Positions 38,701 to 52,774 of a DNA stretch of 64,000 bases are shown one piece after another. A model generated the notes under the pieces. That model was given only the letters and a program-made list of their open reading frames with translations, had not been told where the DNA came from and did not search any database. Each line of letters opens with the position of its first letter. The stretch's first letter is position 1. The DNA is from Panagrolaimus kolymaensis (taxonomy: Eukaryota > Nematoda > Chromadorea > Rhabditida > Panagrolaimidae): assembly GCA_028622995.1 (NCBI GenBank), contig JAJQJQ010000053.1, positions 682,001 through 746,000 of the forward strand, given 5' to 3'. The position numbers were made by a program, and so were the translations under genes.

Positions 38701-39015
38701 AATCTGTGTCAATGGCATTAAGAAAAACTATATTTTTGCTTTTAATGCTATTTTGAGTTCCTTTGGGATTCACTCAACTTGATTAATTTTTGGAAAACAA
38801 ATTCTTTGAATGTTGTTAAAATTCTCTAGGTTTTTTTATCTAATGGATGCAGAAAATCTGTGTCAATGGCATTAAGAAAAACTATATTTTTGCTTTTAAA
38901 GCTATTTTGAGTTCCTTTTGGATTCACTCAACTTGATTAATTTTTGGAAAACAAATTCTTTGAATGTTGTTAAAATTCTCTAGGTTTTTTTATCTAATGG
39001 ATGCAGAAAATCTGT
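35790..39015. repeat. Tandem duplication of a 10-monomer (1,543-bp) block
   Basis: Rare mosaics with CTTTCAATTTG followed by ATGGATGCAG lie at 36,201, 36,510, 37,744 and 38,053. The first and third, and the second and fourth, are both 1,543 bp apart. GGCATAAAG marks at 35,938 and 37,481 show the same offset, as does the order of AATGCT and AAAGCT units between them. The offset equals ten monomers, three of 155 bp and seven of 154. The match starts near 35,790 / 37,333 and fails near 37,480 / 39,020, so this is a recent tandem duplication. Confidence 0.8.
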
Positions 39016-42000
39016 GTCAATGGCATTAAGAAAAACTATATTTTTGCTTTTAAAGCTATTTTGAGTTCCTTTTGGATTCACTCAACTTGATTAATTTTTG
39101 GAAAACAAATTCTATGAATGTTGTTAAAATTCTTTCAATTTGTTTTATTTTATGGTTGCAGAAAATCTATGTCAATGGCATTAAGAAAAACTATATTTTT
39201 GCTTTTAAAGCTATTTTGAGTTCCTTTTGGATTCACTCAACTTGATTAATTTTTGGAAAACAAATTCTTTGAATGTTGTTAAAATTCTCTAGGTTTTTTT
39301 ATCTAATGGATGCAGAAAATCTGTGTCAATGGCATTAAGAAAAACTATATTTTTGCTTTTAATGCTATTTTGAGTTCCTTTGGGATTCACTCAACTTGAT
39401 TAATTTTTGGAAAACAAATTCTTTGAATGTTGTTAAAATTCTCTAGGTTTTTTTATCTAATGGATGCAGAAAATCTGTGTCAATGGCATTAAGAAAAACT
39501 ATATTTTTGCTTTTAAAGCTATTTTGAGTTCCTTTTGGATTCACTCAACTTGATTAATTTTTGGAAAACAAATTCTTTGAATGTTGTTAAAATTCTCTAG
39601 GTTTTTTTATCTAATGGATGCAGAAAATCTGTGTCAATGGCATTAAGAAAAACTATATTTTTGCTTTTAATGCTATTTTGAGTTCCTTTGGGATTCACTC
39701 AACTTGATTAATTTTTGGAAAACAAATTCTTTGAATGTTGTTAAAATTCTCTAGGTTTTTTTATCTAATGGATGCAGAAAATCTGTGTCAATGGCATTAA
39801 GAAAAACTATATTTTTGCTTTTAAAGCTATTTTGAGTTCCTTTTGGATTCACTCAACTTGATTAATTTTTGGAAAACAAATTCTATGAATGTTGTTAAAA
39901 TTCTTTCAATTTGTTTTATTTTATGGTTGCAGAAAATCTATGTCAATGGCATTAAGAAAAACTATATTTTTGCTTTTAAAGCTATTTTGAGTTCCTTTTG
40001 GATTCACTCAACTTGATTAATTTTTGGAAAACAAATTCTTTGAATGTTGTTAAAATTCTCTAGGTTTTTTTATCTAATGGATGCAGAAAATCTGTGTCAA
40101 TGGCATTAAGAAAAACTATATTTTTGCTTTTAATGCTATTTTGAGTTCCTTTGGGATTCACTCAACTTGATTAATTTTTGGAAAACAAATTCTTTGAATG
40201 TTGTTAAAATTCTCTAGGTTTTTTTATCTAATGGATGCAGAAAATCTGTGTCAATGGCATTAAGAAAAACTATATTTTTGCTTTTAAAGCTATTTTGAGT
40301 TCCTTTTGGATTCACTCAACTTGATTAATTTTTGGAAAACAAATTCTATGAATGTTGTTAAAATTCTTTCAATTTGTTTTATTTTATGGTTGCAGAAAAT
40401 CTATGTCAATGGCATTAAGAAAAACTATATTTTTGCTTTTAAAGCTATTTTGAGTTCCTTTTGGATTCACTCAACTTGATTAATTTTTGGAAAACAAATT
40501 CTTTGAATGTTGTTAAAATTCTCTAGGTTTTTTTATCTAATGGATGCAGAAAATCTGTGTCAATGGCATTAAGAAAAACTATATTTTTGCTTTTAAAGCT
40601 ATTTTGAGTTCCTTTTGGATTCACTCAACTTGATTAATTTTTGGAAAACAAATTCTTTGAATGTTGTTAAAATTCTCTAGGTTTTTTTATCTAATGGATG
40701 CAGAAAATCTGTGTCAATGGCATTAAGAAAAACTATATTTTTGCTTTTAAAGCTATTTTGAGTTCCTTTTGGATTCACTCAACTTGATTAATTTTTGGAA
40801 AACAAATTCTTTGAATGTTGTTAAAATTCTCTAGGTTTTTTTATCTAATGGATGCAGAAAATCTGTGTCAATGGCATTAAGAAAAACTATATTTTTGCTT
40901 TTAAAGCTATTTTGAGTTCCTTTTGGATTCACTCAACTTGATTAATTTTTGGAAAACAAATTCTATGAATGTTGTTAAAATTCTTTCAATTTGTTTTATT
41001 TTATGGTTGCAGAAAATCTATGTCAATGGCATTAAGAAAAACTATATTTTTGCTTTTAAAGCTATTTTGAGTTCCTTTTGGATTCACTCAACTTGATTAA
41101 TTTTTGGAAAACAAATTCTTTGAATGTTGTTAAAATTCTCTAGGTTTTTTTATCTAATGGATGCAGAAAATCTGTGTCAATGGCATTAAGAAAAACTATA
41201 TTTTTGCTTTTAATGCTATTTTGAGTTCCTTTGGGATTCACTCAACTTGATTAATTTTTGGAAAACAAATTCTTTGAATGTTGTTAAAATTCTCTAGGTT
41301 TTTTTATCTAATGGATGCAGAAAATCTGTGTCAATGGCATTAAGAAAAACTATATTTTTGCTTTTAAAGCTATTTTGAGTTCCTTTTGGATTCACTCAAC
41401 TTGATTAATTTTTGGAAAACAAATTCTTTGAATGTTGTTAAAATTCTCTAGGTTTTTTTATCTAATGGATGCAGAAAATCTGTGTCAATGGCATTAAGAA
41501 AAACTATATTTTTGCTTTTAATGCTATTTTGAGTTCCTTTGGGATTCACTCAACTTGATTAATTTTTGGAAAACAAATTCTTTGAATGTTGTTAAAATTC
41601 TCTAGGTTTTTTTATCTAATGGATGCAGAAAATCTGTGTCAATGGCATTAAGAAAAACTATATTTTTGCTTTTAAAGCTATTTTGAGTTCCTTTTGGATT
41701 CACTCAACTTGATTAATTTTTGGAAAACAAATTCTATGAATGTTGTTAAAATTCTTTCAATTTGTTTTATTTTATGGTTGCAGAAAATCTATGTCAATGG
41801 CATTAAGAAAAACTATATTTTTGCTTTTAAAGCTATTTTGAGTTCCTTTTGGATTCACTCAACTTGATTAATTTTTGGAAAACAAATTCTTTGAATGTTG
41901 TTAAAATTCTCTAGGTTTTTTTATCTAATGGATGCAGAAAATCTGTGTCAATGGCATTAAGAAAAACTATATTTTTGCTTTTAAAGCTATTTTGAGTTCC

Positions 42001-45000
42001 TTTTGGATTCACTCAACTTGATTAATTTTTGGAAAACAAATTCTTTGAATGTTGTTAAAATTCTCTAGGTTTTTTTATCTAATGGATGCAGAAAATCTGT
42101 GTCAATGGCATTAAGAAAAACTATATTTTTGCTTTTAAAGCTATTTTGAGTTCCTTTTGGATTCACTCAACTTGATTAATTTTTGGAAAACAAATTCTTT
42201 GAATGTTGTTAAAATTCTCTAGGTTTTTTTATCTAATGGATGCAGAAAATCTGTGTCAATGGCATTAAGAAAAACTATATTTTTGCTTTTAAAGCTATTT
42301 TGAGTTCCTTTTGGATTCACTCAACTTGATTAATTTTTGGAAAACAAATTCTTTGAATGTTGTTAAAATTCTCTAGGTTTTTTTATCTAATGGATGCAGA
42401 AAATCTGTGTCAATGGCATTAAGAAAAACTATATTTTTGCTTTTAAAGCTATTTTGAGTTCCTTTTGGATTCACTCAACTTGATTAATTTTTGGAAAACA
42501 AATTCTATGAATGTTGTTAAAATTCTTTCAATTTGTTTTATTTTATGGTTGCAGAAAATCTATGTCAATGGCATTAAGAAAAACTATATTTTTGCTTTTA
42601 AAGCTATTTTGAGTTCCTTTTGGATTCACTCAACTTGATTAATTTTTGGAAAACAAATTCTATGAATGTTGTTAAAATTCTTTCAATTTGTTTTATTTTA
42701 TGGTTGCAGAAAATCTATGTCAATGGCATTAAGAAAAACTATATTTTTGATTTTAAAGCTATTTTGAGTTCCTTTTGGATTCACTCAACTTGATTAATTT
42801 TTGGAAAACAAATTCTTTGAATGTTGTTAAAATTCTCTAGGTTTTTTTATCTAATGGATGCAGAAAATCTGTGTCAATGGCATTAAGAAAAACTATATTT
42901 TTGCTTTTAAAGCTATTTTGAGTTCCTTTTGGATTCACTCAACTTGATTAATTTTTGGAAAACAAATTCTTTGAATGTTGTTAAAATTCTCTAGGTTTTT
43001 TTATCTAATGGATGCAGAAAATCTGTGTCAATGGCATTAAGAAAAACTATATTTTTGCTTTTAAAGCTATTTTGAGTTCCTTTTGGATTCACTCAACTTG
43101 ATTAATTTTTGGAAAACAAATTCTTTGAATGTTGTTAAAATTCTCTAGGTTTTTTTATCTAATGGATGCAGAAAATCTGTGTCAATGGCATTAAGAAAAA
43201 CTATATTTTTGCTTTTAAAGCTATTTTGAGTTCCTTTTGGATTCACTCAACTTGATTAATTTTTGGAAAACAAATTCTTTGAATGTTGTTAAAATTCTCT
43301 AGGTTTTTTTATCTAATGGATGCAGAAAATCTGTGTCAATGGCATTAAGAAAAACTATATTTTTGCTTTTAAAGCTATTTTGAGTTCCTTTTGGATTCAC
43401 TCAACTTGATTAATTTTTGGAAAACAAATTCTTTGAATGTTGTTAAAATTCTCTAGGTTTTTTTATCTAATGGATGCAGAAAATCTGTGTCAATGGCATT
43501 AAGAAAAACTATATTTTTGCTTTTAAAGCTATTTTGAGTTCCTTTTGGATTCACTCAACTTGATTAATTTTTGGAAAACAAATTCTATGAATGTTGTTAA
43601 AATTCTTTCAATTTGTTTTATTTTATGGTTGCAGAAAATCTATGTCAATGGCATTAAGAAAAACTATATTTTTGCTTTTAAAGCTATTTTGAGTTCCTTT
43701 TGGATTCACTCAACTTGATTAATTTTTGGAAAACAAATTCTATGAATGTTGTTAAAATTCTTTCAATTTGTTTTATTTTATGGTTGCAGAAAATCTATGT
43801 CAATGGCATTAAGAAAAACTATATTTTTGCTTTTAAAGCTATTTTGAGTTCCTTTGGGATTCACTCAACTTGATTAATTTTTGGAAAACAAATTCTTTGA
43901 ATGTTGTTAAAGTTCTCTAGGTTTTTTTATCTAATGGATGCAGAAAATCTGTGTCAATGGCATTAAGAAAAACTATATTTTTGCTTTTAATGCTATTTTG
44001 AGTTCCTTTGGGATTCACTCAACTTGATTAATTTTTGGAAAACAAATTCTTTGAATGTTGTTAAAATTCTCTAGGTTTTTTTATCTAATGGATGCAGAAA
44101 ATCTGTGTCAATGGCATTAAGAAAAACTATATTTTTGCTTTTAAAGCTATTTTGAGTTCCTTTTGGATTCACTCAACTTGATTAATTTTTGGAAAACAAA
44201 TTCTATGAATGTTGTTAAAATTCTTTCAATTTGTTTTATTTTATGGTTGCAGAAAATCTATGTCAATGGCATTAAGAAAAACTATATTTTTGCTTTTAAA
44301 GCTATTTTGAGTTCCTTTTGGATTCACTCAACTTGATTAATTTTTGGAAAACAAATTCTTTGAATGTTGTTAAAATTCTCTAGGTTTTTTTATCTAATGG
44401 ATGCAGAAAATCTGTGTCAATGGCATTAAGAAAAACTATATTTTTGCTTTTAAAGCTATTTTGAGTTCCTTTGGGATTCACTCAACTTGATTAATTTTTG
44501 GAAAACAAATTCTTTGAATGTTGTTAAAATTCTCTAGGTTTTTTTATCTAATGGATGCAGAAAATCTATGTCAATGGCATTAAGAAAAACTATATTTTTG
44601 CTTTTAAAGCTATTTTGAGTTCCTTTGGGATTCACTCAACTTGATTAATTTTTGGAAAACAAATTCTTTGAATGTTGTTAAAATTCTCTAGGTTTTTTTA
44701 TCTAATGGATGCAGAAAATCTGTGTCAATGGCATTAAGAAAAACTATATTTTTGCTTTTAATGCTATTTTGAGTTCCTTTGGGATTCACTCAACTTGATT
44801 AATTTTTGGAAAACAAATTCTTTGAATGTTGTTAAAATTCTCTAGGTTTTTTTATCTCATGGATGCAGAAAATCTGTGTCAATGGCATTAAGAAAAACTA
44901 TATTTTTGCTTTTAAAGCTATTTTGAGTTCCTTTTGGATTCACTCAACTTGATTAATTTTTGGAAAACAAATTCTATGAATGTTGTTAAAATTCTTTCAA

Positions 45001-48000
45001 TTTGTTTTATTTTATGGTTGCAGAAAATCTATGTCAATGGCATTAAGAAAAACTATATTTTTGCTTTTAAAGCTATTTTGAGTTCCTTTTGGATTCACTC
45101 AACTTGATTAATTTTTGGAAAACAAATTCTTTGAATGTTGTTAAAATTCTCTAGGTTTTTTTATCTAATGGATGCAGAAAATCTGTGTCAATGGCATTAA
45201 GAAAAACTATATTTTTGCTTTTAAAGCTATTTTGAGTTCCTTTGGGATTCACTCAACTTGATTAATTTTTGGAAAACAAATTCTTTGAATGTTGTTAAAA
45301 TTCTCTAGGTTTTTTTATCTAATGGATGCAGAAAATCTGTGTCAATGGCATTAAGAAAAACTATATTTTTGCTTTTAAAGCTATTTTGAGTTCCTTTGGG
45401 ATTCACTCAACTTGATTAATTTTTGGAAAACAAATTCTTTGAATGTTGTTAAAATTCTCTAGGTTTTTTTATCTAATGGATGCAGAAAATCTGTGTCAAT
45501 GGCATAAAGAAAAACTATATTTTTGCTTTTAAAGCTATTTTGAGTTCCTTTGGGATTCACTCAACTTGATTAATTTTTGGAAAACAAATTCTTTGAATGT
45601 TGTTAAAATTCTCTAGGTTTTTTTATCTAATGGATGCAGAAAATCTGTGTCAATGGCATTAAGAAAAACTATATTTTGGCTTTTAAAGCTATTTTGAGTT
45701 CCTTTGGGATTCACTCAACTTGATTAATTTTTGGAAAACAAATTCTTTGAATGTTGTTAAAATTCTCTAGGTTTTTTTATCTAATGGATGCAGAAAATCT
45801 GTGTCAATGGCATAAAGAAAAACTATATTTTTGCTTTTAAAGCTATTTTGAGTTCCTTTGGGATTCACTCAACTTGATTAATTTTTGGAAAACAAATTCT
45901 TTGAATGTTGTTAAAATTCTCTAGGTTTTTTTATCTAATGGATGCAGAAAATCTGTGTCAATGGCATTAAGAAAAACTATATTTTTGCTTTTAAAGCTAT
46001 TTTGAGTTCCTTTTGGATTCACTCAACTTGATTAATTTTTGGAAAACAAATTCTTTGAATGTTGTTAAAATTCTCTAGGTTTTTTTATCTAATGGATGCA
46101 GAAAATCTGTGTCAATGGCATTAAGAAAAACTATATTTTTGCTTTTAAAGCTATTTTGAGTTCCTTTTGGATTCACTCAACTTGATTAATTTTTGGAAAA
46201 CAAATTCTATGAATGTTGTTAAAATTCTTTCAATTTGTTTTATTTTATGGTTGCAGAAAATCTATGTCAATGGCATTAAGAAAAACTATATTTTTGCTTT
46301 TAAAGCTATTTTGAGTTCCTTTTGGATTCACTCAACTTGATTAATTTTTGGAAAACAAATTCTATGAATGTTGTTAAAATTCTTTCAATTTGTTTTATTT
46401 TATGGTTGCAGAAAATCTATGTCAATGGCATTAAGAAAAACTATATTTTTGCTTTTAAAGCTATTTTGAGTTCCTTTTGGATTCACTCAACTTGATTAAT
46501 TTTTGGAAAACAAATTCTTTGAATGTTGTTAAAATTCTCTAGGTTTTTTTATCTAATGGATGCAGAAAATCTGTGTCAATGGCATTAAGAAAAACTATAT
46601 TTTTGCTTTTAAAGCTATTTTGAGTTCCTTTGGGATTCACTCAACTTGATTAATTTTTGGAAAACAAATTCTTTGAATGTTGTTAAAATTCTCTAGGTTT
46701 TTTTATCTAATGGATGCAGAAAATCTGTGTCAATGGCATAAAGAAAAACTATATTTTTGCTTTTAAAGCTATTTTGAGTTCCTTTGGGATTCACTCAACT
46801 TGATTAATTTTTGGAAAACAAATTCTTTGAATGTTGTTAAAATTCTCTAGGTTTTTTTATCTAATGGATGCAGAAAATCTGTGTCAATGGCATTAAGAAA
46901 AACTATATTTTTGCTTTTAAAGCTATTTTGAGTTCCTTTGGGATTCACTCAACTTGATTAATTTTTGGAAAACAAATTCTTTGAATGTTGTTAAAATTCT
47001 CTAGGTTTTTTTATCTAATGGATGCAGAAAATCTGTGTCAATGGCATAAAGAAAAACTATATTTTTGCTTTTAAAGCTATTTTGAGTTCCTTTGGGATTC
47101 ACTCAACTTGATTAATTTTTGGAAAACAAATTCTTTGAATGTTGTTAAAATTCTCTAGGTTTTTTTATCTAATGGATGCAGAAAATCTGTGTCAATGGCA
47201 TTAAGAAAAACTATATTTTTGCTTTTAAAGCTATTTTGAGTTCCTTTTGGATTCACTCAACTTGATTAATTTTTGGAAAACAAATTCTTTGAATGTTGTT
47301 AAAATTCTCTAGGTTTTTTTATCTAATGGATGCAGAAAATCTGTGTCAATGGCATTAAGAAAAACTATATTTTTGCTTTTAAAGCTATTTTGAGTTCCTT
47401 TTGGATTCACTCAACTTGATTAATTTTTGGAAAACAAATTCTATGAATGTTGTTAAAATTCTTTCAATTTGTTTTATTTTATGGTTGCAGAAAATCTATG
47501 TCAATGGCATTAAGAAAAACTATATTTTTGCTTTTAAAGCTATTTTGAGTTCCTTTTGGATTCACTCAACTTGATTAATTTTTGGAAAACAAATTCTATG
47601 AATGTTGTTAAAATTCTTTCAATTTGTTTTATTTTATGGTTGCAGAAAATCTATGTCAATGGCATTAAGAAAAACTATATTTTTGCTTTTAAAGCTATTT
47701 TGAGTTCCTTTTGGATTCACTCAACTTGATTAATTTTTGGAAAACAAATTCTTTGAATGTTGTTAAAATTCTCTAGGTTTTTTTATCTAATGGATGCAGA
47801 AAATCTGTGTCAATGGCATTAAGAAAAACTATATTTTTGCTTTTAAAGCTATTTTGAGTTCCTTTTGGATTCACTCAACTTGATTAATTTTTGGAAAACA
47901 AATTCTTTGAATGTTGTTAAAATTCTCTAGGTTTTTTTATCTAATGGATGCAGAAAATCTGTGTCAATGGCATTAAGAAAAACTATATTTTTGCTTTTAA

Positions 48001-51000
48001 AGCTATTTTGAGTTCCTTTTGGATTCACTCAACTTGATTAATTTTTGGAAAACAAATTCTTTGAATGTTGTTAAAATTCTCTAGGTTTTTTTATCTAATG
48101 GATGCAGAAAATCTGTGTCAATGGCATTAAGAAAAACTATATTTTTGCTTTTAAAGCTATTTTGAGTTCCTTTTGGATTCACTCAACTTGATTAATTTTT
48201 GGAAAACAAATTCTATGAATGTTGTTAAAATTCTTTCAATTTGTTTTATTTTATGGTTGCAGAAAATCTATGTCAATGGCATTAAGAAAAACTATATTTT
48301 TGCTTTTAAAGCTATTTTGAGTTCCTTTTGGATTCACTCAACTTGATTAATTTTTGGAAAACAAATTCTATGAATGTTGTTAAAATTCTTTCAATTTGTT
48401 TTATTTTATGGTTGCAGAAAATCTATGTCAATGGCATTAAGAAAAACTATATTTTTGCTTTTAATGCTATTTTGAGTTCCTTTGGGATTCACTCAACTTG
48501 ATTAATTTTTGGAAAACAAATTCTTTGAATGTTGTTAAAATTCTCTAGGTTTTTTTATCTAATGGATGCAGAAAATCTGTGTCAATGGCATTAAGAAAAA
48601 CTATATTTTTGCTTTTAAAGCTATTTTGAGTTCCTTTGGGATTCACTCAACTTGATTAATTTTTGGAAAACAAATTCTTTGAATGTTGTTAAAATTCTCT
48701 AGGTTTTTTTATCTAATGGATGCAGAAAATCTGTGTCAATGGCATTAAGAAAAACTATATTTTTGCTTTTAATGCTATTTTGAGTTCCTTTGGGATTCAC
48801 TCAACTTGATTAATTTTTGGAAAACAAATTCTTTGAATGTTGTTAAAATTCTCTAGGTTTTTTTATCTAATGGATGCAGAAAATCTGTGTCAATGGCATT
48901 AAGAAAAACTATATTTTTGCTTTTAAAGCTATTTTGAGTTCCTTTTGGATTCACTCAACTTGATTAATTTTTGGAAAACAAATTCTATGAATGTTGTTAA
49001 AATTCTTTCAATTTGTTTTATTTTATGGTTGCAGAAAATCTATGTCAATGGCATTAAGAAAAACTATATTTTTGCTTTTAAAGCTATTTTGAGTTCCTTT
49101 TGGATTCACTCAACTTGATTAATTTTTGGAAAACAAATTCTTTGAATGTTGTTAAAATTCTCTAGGTTTTTTTATCTAATGGATGCAGAAAATCTGTGTC
49201 AATGGCATAAAGAAAAACTATATTTTTGCTTTTAAAGCTATTTTGAGTTCCTTTGGGATTCACTCAACTTGATTAATTTTTGGAAAACAAATTCTTTGAA
49301 TGTTGTTAAAATTCTCTAGGTTTTTTTATCTAATGGATGCAGAAAATCTGTGTCAATGGCATTAAGAAAAACTATATTTTTGCTTTTAAAGCTATTTTGA
49401 GTTCCTTTGGGATTCACTCAACTTGATTAATTTTTGGAAAACAAATTCTTTGAATGTTGTTAAAATTCTCTAGGTTTTTTTATCTAATGGATGCAGAAAA
49501 TCTGTGTCAATGGCATAAAGAAAAACTATATTTTTGCTTTTAAAGCTATTTTGAGTTCCTTTGGGATTCACTCAACTTGATTAATTTTTGGAAAACAAAT
49601 TCTTTGAATGTTTTTAAAATTCTCTAGGTTTTTTTATCTAATGGATGCAGAAAATCTGTGTCAATGGCATTAAGAAAAACTATATTTTTGCTTTTAAAGC
49701 TATTTTGAGTTCCTTTTGGATTCACTCAACTTGATTAATTTTTGGAAAACAAATTCTATGAATGTTGTTAAAATTCTTTCAATTTGTTTTATTTTATGGT
49801 TGCAGAAAATCTATGTCAATGGCATTAAGAAAAACTATATTTTTGCTTTTAAAGCTATTTTGAGTTCCTTTTGGATTCACTCAACTTGATTAATTTTTGG
49901 AAAACAAATTCTTTGAATGTTGTTAAAATTCTCTAGGTTTTTTTATCTAATGGATGCAGAAAATCTGTGTCAATGGCATAAAGAAAAACTATATTTTTGC
50001 TTTTAAAGCTATTTTGAGTTCCTTTGGGATTCACTCAACTTGATTAATTTTTGGAAAACAAATTCTTTGAATGTTGTTAAAATTCTCTAGGTTTTTTTAT
50101 CTAATGGATGCAGAAAATCTGTGTCAATGGCATTAAGAAAAACTATATTTTTGCTTTTAAAGCTATTTTGAGTTCCTTTGGGATTCACTCAACTTGATTA
50201 ATTTTTGGAAAACAAATTCTTTGAATGTTGTTAAAATTCTCTAGGTTTTTTTATCTAATGGATGCAGAAAATCTGTGTCAATGGCATAAAGAAAAACTAT
50301 ATTTTTGCTTTTAAAGCTATTTTGAGTTCCTTTGGGATTCACTCAACTTGATTAATTTTTGGAAAACAAATTCTTTGAATGTTGTTAAAATTCTCTAGGT
50401 TTTTTTATCTAATGGATGCAGAAAATCTGTGTCAATGGCATTAAGAAAAACTATATTTTTGCTTTTAAAGCTATTTTGAGTTCCTTTGGGATTCACTCAA
50501 CTTGATTAATTTTTGGAAAACAAATTCTTTGAATGTTGTTAAAATTCTCTAGGTTTTTTTATCTAATGGATGCAGAAAATCTGTGTCAATGGCATTAAGA
50601 AAAACTATATTTTTGCTTTTAATGCTATTTTGAGTTCCTTTGGGATTCACTCAACTTGATTAATTTTTGGAAAACAAATTCTTTGAATGTTGTTAAAATT
50701 CTCTAGGTTTTTTTATCTAATGGATGCAGAAAATCTGTGTCAATGGCATTAAGAAAAACTATATTTTTGCTTTTAAAGCTATTTTGAGTTCCTTTTGGAT
50801 TCACTCAACTTGATTAATTTTTGGAAAACAAATTCTATGAATGTTGTTAAAATTCTTTCAATTTGTTTTATTTTATGGTTGCAGAAAATCTATGTCAATG
50901 GCATTAAGAAAAACTATATTTTTGCTTTTAAAGCTATTTTGAGTTCCTTTTGGATTCACTCAACTTGATTAATTTTTGGAAAACAAATTCTTTGAATGTT

Positions 51001-52774
51001 GTTAAAATTCTCTAGGTTTTTTTATCTAATGGATGCAGAAAATCTGTGTCAATGGCATAAAGAAAAACTATATTTTTGCTTTTAAAGCTATTTTGAGTTC
51101 CTTTGGGATTCACTCAACTTGATTAATTTTTGGAAAACAAATTCTTTGAATGTTGTTAAAATTCTCTAGGTTTTTTTATCTAATGGATGCAGAAAATCTG
51201 TGTCAATGGCATTAAGAAAAACTATATTTTTGCTTTTAAAGCTATTTTGAGTTCCTTTGGGATTCACTCAACTTGATTAATTTTTGGAAAACAAATTCTT
51301 TGAATGTTGTTAAAATTCTCTAGGTTTTTTTATCTAATGGATGCAGAAAATCTGTGTCAATGGCATAAAGAAAAACTATATTTTTGCTTTTAAAGCTATT
51401 TTGAGTTCCTTTGGGATTCACTCAACTTGATTAATTTTTGGAAAACAAATTCTTTGAATGTTGTTAAAATTCTCTAGGTTTTTTTATCTAATGGATGCAG
51501 AAAATCTGTGTCAATGGCATTAAGAAAAACTATATTTTTGCTTTTAATGCTATTTTGAGTTCCTTTGGGATTCACTCAACTTGATTAATTTTTGGAAAAC
51601 AAATTCTTTGAATGTTGTTAAAATTCTCTAGGTTTTTTTATCTAATGGATGCAGAAAATCTGTGTCAATGGCATTAAGAAAAACTATATTTTTGCTTTTA
51701 AAGCTATTTTGAGTTCCTTTTGGATTCACTCAACTTGATTAATTTTTGGAAAACAAATTCTATGAATGTTGTTAAAATTCTTTCAATTTGTTTTATTTTA
51801 TGGTTGCAGAAAATCTATGTCAATGGCATTAAGAAAAACTATATTTTTGCTTTTAAAGCTATTTTGAGTTCCTTTTGGATTCACTCAACTTGATTAATTT
51901 TTGGAAAACAAATTCTTTGAATGTTGTTAAAATTCTCTAGGTTTTTTTATCTAATGGATGCAGAAAATCTGTGTCAATGGCATTAAGAAAAACTATATTT
52001 TTGCTTTTAAAGCTATTTTGAGTTCCTTTTGGATTCACTCAACTTGATTAATTTTTGGAAAACAAATTCTTTGAATGTTGTTAAAATTCTCTAGGTTTTT
52101 TTATCTAATGGATGCAGAAAATCTGTGTCAATGGCATTAAGAAAAACTATATTTTTGCTTTTAAAGCTATTTTGAGTTCCTTTGGGATTCACTCAACTTG
52201 ATTAATTTTTGGAAAACAAATTCTTTGAATGTTGTTAAAATTCTCTAGGTTTTTTTATCTAATGGATGCAGAAAATCTGTGTCAATGGCATTAAGAAAAA
52301 CTATATTTTTGCTTTTAATGCTATTTTGAGTTCCTTTGGGATTCACTCAACTTGATTAATTTTTGGAAAACAAATTCTTTGAATGTTGTTAAAATTCTCT
52401 AGGTTTTTTTATCTAATGGATGCAGAAAATCTGTGTCAATGGCATTAAGAAAAACTATATTTTTGCTTTTAAAGCTATTTTGAGTTCCTTTTGGATTCAC
52501 TCAACTTGATTAATTTTTGGAAAACAAATTCTATGAGTGTTGTTAAAATTCTTTCAATTTGTTTTATTTTATGGTTGCAGAAAATCTATGTCAATGGCAT
52601 TAAGAAAAACTATATTTTTGCTTTTAAAGCTATTTTGAGTTCCTTTTGGATTCACTCAACTTGATTAATTTTTGGAAAACAAATTCTTTGAATGTTGTTA
52701 AAATTCTCTAGGTTTTTTTATCTAATGGATGCAGAAAATCTGTGTCAATGGCATTAAGAAAAACTATATTTTTT

